NCBI GenBank assembly: GCA_965602945.1 | Contig: CBFDBC010000011.1 | Location: 1-33,048 of the forward strand | Direction of reading: 5' to 3' | Origin: JAUXEH01 sp965602945 | Lineage (GTDB): Bacteria; Acidobacteriota; Aminicenantia; Aminicenantales; Aminicenantaceae | Length of the DNA stretch: 33,048 nt | Shown: positions 32,067-33,048 of the stretch, one piece after another | Layout: the number at the start of each line of letters is the position of its first letter | Position numbering within the stretch: position 1 is the stretch's first letter | The notes under the pieces: model-generated | What the model was told of the DNA's origin: nothing | What the model saw: the letters and a program-made list of their open reading frames with translations, nothing else | Databases searched by the model: none | Translations under genes and position numbers: made by a program

Positions 32067-32759
32067 TTGAGGCGCCGCCCGCGATTCCCCCTCCCTGGTT
32101 CCATTTATTGGCTTCTCCTCCTATCCCTGGCGAGCTGCGGGCCTTCGCAGGTGCTGCTCTCCCCGGTTCCCCCCCGCCTGGAGAGCATCGAAGGCCACGC
32201 CCGCATCTGGCTGGTCAATCCCGAGGGCTCGCGGACGAAGTTCTCGTTTCTGCTGCACCTTCCAGATCAGGGCAGCATCGAGGTCACGAACTTCCTCGGT
32301 CATTCGCTCTACCGGATCCTGATTTCCCGCGATGAGGCCTATCTTGTCATCCCCGCAAAAAAAGTCTACTGGAAAGGGGGCCAAACCGAGATCTTCGACA
32401 GATTCCTGGGCTTTCCTCTGGACCTGGACGAGATGATCCGTTTGATCAGCGGGGACTGGTCGGCCCTATCCCGGGAGGGGCTGCAGACATCGGCCTGGCA
32501 CCTTGAGAAGGATGCGCAGGGGCGCGTCACCGCGGGGCAGAGACAGGGCCTTCGTTTCACGGTCGAAGAGTTTATCCCGGATTCGCGCTTTCCCCGCAGC
32601 CTGAGGTTCGAGCACCCGGGCAATTCCGGGCGGCTAAAGATCCTGAAGATGGATTTTAACCTCCCGTATGCCCAGGGAGCTTTCGAGACCGGTTTTCTTC
32701 GGGATTTTGCCTCAAAGACGTGGGACGAGATCCAGGACATTTTGAACAATGAAGGTTGA
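32067..32759 (+). CDS. LolB-like outer membrane lipoprotein
   Basis: The 230-residue product has a lipoprotein signal with LSLASC (acylated Cys at 24). A beta-rich body follows: IEGHARIWLVNPEGSRTKFS, FLLHLPDQGSIEVTNFLGHS, LDEMIRLISGDW and RLKILKMDFNLPY. This layout, and its position immediately before ispE as in many proteobacteria, suggests a LolB/DUF4292-type protein for placing lipoproteins in the outer membrane. The start is a TTG at 32067 close to a GGGGGGTGA ribosome site; no ATG in frame gives the signal peptide. The stop overlaps the ispE start by 11 bases. Confidence 0.66.
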   Translation: MRRRPRFPLPGSIYWLLLLSLASCGPSQVLLSPVPPRLESIEGHARIWLVNPEGSRTKFSFLLHLPDQGSIEVTNFLGHSLYRILISRDEAYLVIPAKKVYWKGGQTEIFDRFLGFPLDLDEMIRLISGDWSALSREGLQTSAWHLEKDAQGRVTAGQRQGLRFTVEEFIPDSRFPRSLRFEHPGNSGRLKILKMDFNLPYAQGAFETGFLRDFASKTWDEIQDILNNEG

Positions 32760-32940
32760 ATCCTTCGCCAAGATCAACCTGGGCCTGGAAGTGGTCCGGA
32801 AGCGGCCGGACGGTTTTCATGATATCCGTACCCTGTTCCAAAGTGTCGGGCTCCGGGATATCCTGGAGTTCACACCGAAATCAGGGAGCGGCATTGAGCT
32901 GACCGGATCGGGCGACGTCGTGCGCATTGAGAACCAGTAG
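32749..32940 (+). pseudogene. ispE: ispE 5' fragment (4-diphosphocytidyl-2-C-methyl-D-erythritol kinase), broken
   Basis: The 63-residue frame begins MKVESFAKINLGLEVVRKRP and continues DGFHDIRTLFQSVGLRD, the clear N-terminus of the IspE kinase of the MEP isoprenoid pathway. It ends in RIENQ and a TAG, exactly where homologs have an E-D-N-L segment. The rest (ATP-binding glycine motif and about 220 more residues) is absent in the remaining 108 bases, which have no similarity to ispE. The gene is therefore interrupted by inserted DNA, or the sequence is joined wrongly at this end. The REPIN-like repeats just beyond favour a repeat-driven event. A working copy could be elsewhere. Confidence 0.75.
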
Positions 32941-32995
32941 CCGGCTGTTTGGGCCCGCACCGTGCAAAGTGCAAGCAAAGAAATTCCAAAGGTTC

Positions 32996-33048
32996 GTAGT
33001 GATGACTTCAGTCATTGATCACGTGGAGAAATGACTAAAGTCGTTACT
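32996..33048. repeat. REPIN-like pair of inverted palindromic repeats at the window end
   Basis: Two related 20-base units stand in opposite orientation: from 32996 GTAGTGATGACTTCAGTCAT and, at 33029-33048, AAATGACTAAAGTCGTTACT. Each can fold on itself and they can pair with each other (about 16 of 19 positions match), with a 12-base spacer. This is the layout of REP doublets moved by RAYT-type transposases. The second copy is cut by the window edge. The flanking 32941-32995 has no recognisable content. Confidence 0.6.

Noticed and set aside
32941..32995. Sequence after the ispE break as the rest of ispE in another frame
   Set aside because: None of the frames shows the family's glycine-rich ATP motif or the E-D-N-L continuation, so a simple frameshift does not explain the break.

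Overview
The window reads as chromosomal DNA from an anaerobic, diderm (outer-membrane-bearing) bacterium, probably an uncultured lineage. Supporting signs are a complete Rnf electron-transport complex, LPS-type heptose genes (GmhB and a WaaF-like heptosyltransferase), an outer-membrane-type barrel protein ending in Phe, and a LolB-like lipoprotein directly before ispE. The mix of a secreted sugar-phosphate-isomerase/DUF1080 fusion, a peptidase-MA/TolB/barrel protein and a moderately GC-rich genome would fit the Acidobacteriota/Aminicenantes neighbourhood. That placement is inference from gene style only.

Layout. 1-959 (-): a GNAT/YghO-like protein cut by the window edge. 1161-7258 (+): rnfCDGEAB, then an RseC-like protein and a Tat-type NusG-II/Rieske-like protein, all overlapping or nearly so, with a long hairpin after them. 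7462-9045 (+): a xylulokinase-like FGGY kinase. 9073-9230: an unexplained structured inverted-repeat element. 9253-13321 (-): an MFS sugar/nucleoside-type permease, a Gfo/Idh/MocA oxidoreductase and the exported isomerase-DUF1080 fusion. 13551-14495 (+): lipoprotein ApbE, which can flavinylate RnfD and RnfG. 14440-18560 (-): sulfotransferase, Alg14-like, Alg13-like, radical SAM and GT2 genes, which look like a surface-glycan module. 18663-21209 (-): dnaN and dnaA with DnaA-box-like sites on both sides of dnaA. 21361-25379 (-): TPR lipoprotein, a second lipoprotein and a 987-residue peptidase-MA/beta-propeller/barrel protein. 25674-25865 (+): rpmB. 25849-31436 (-): MEMO-AMMECR1 fusion, FmdB-type zinc ribbon, waaF-like, gmhB and rel/spoT. 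31565-32940 (+): a 44-residue membrane protein, a small repeat-bearing membrane protein, a LolB-like lipoprotein and a broken ispE, followed by a REPIN-like inverted repeat at the window end.

How the genes work together. Rnf couples ferredoxin:NAD+ electron transfer to ion pumping. ApbE supplies the covalent FMN, and the RseC-like and NusG-II/Rieske-like proteins are probable accessories. The kinase, permease, dehydrogenase and isomerase/DUF1080 genes form a carbohydrate-use module, plausibly for 3-keto-glycosides. The lower half combines replication initiation, envelope biogenesis and the stringent response. No tRNA, rRNA, CRISPR array or complete insertion sequence was recognised.
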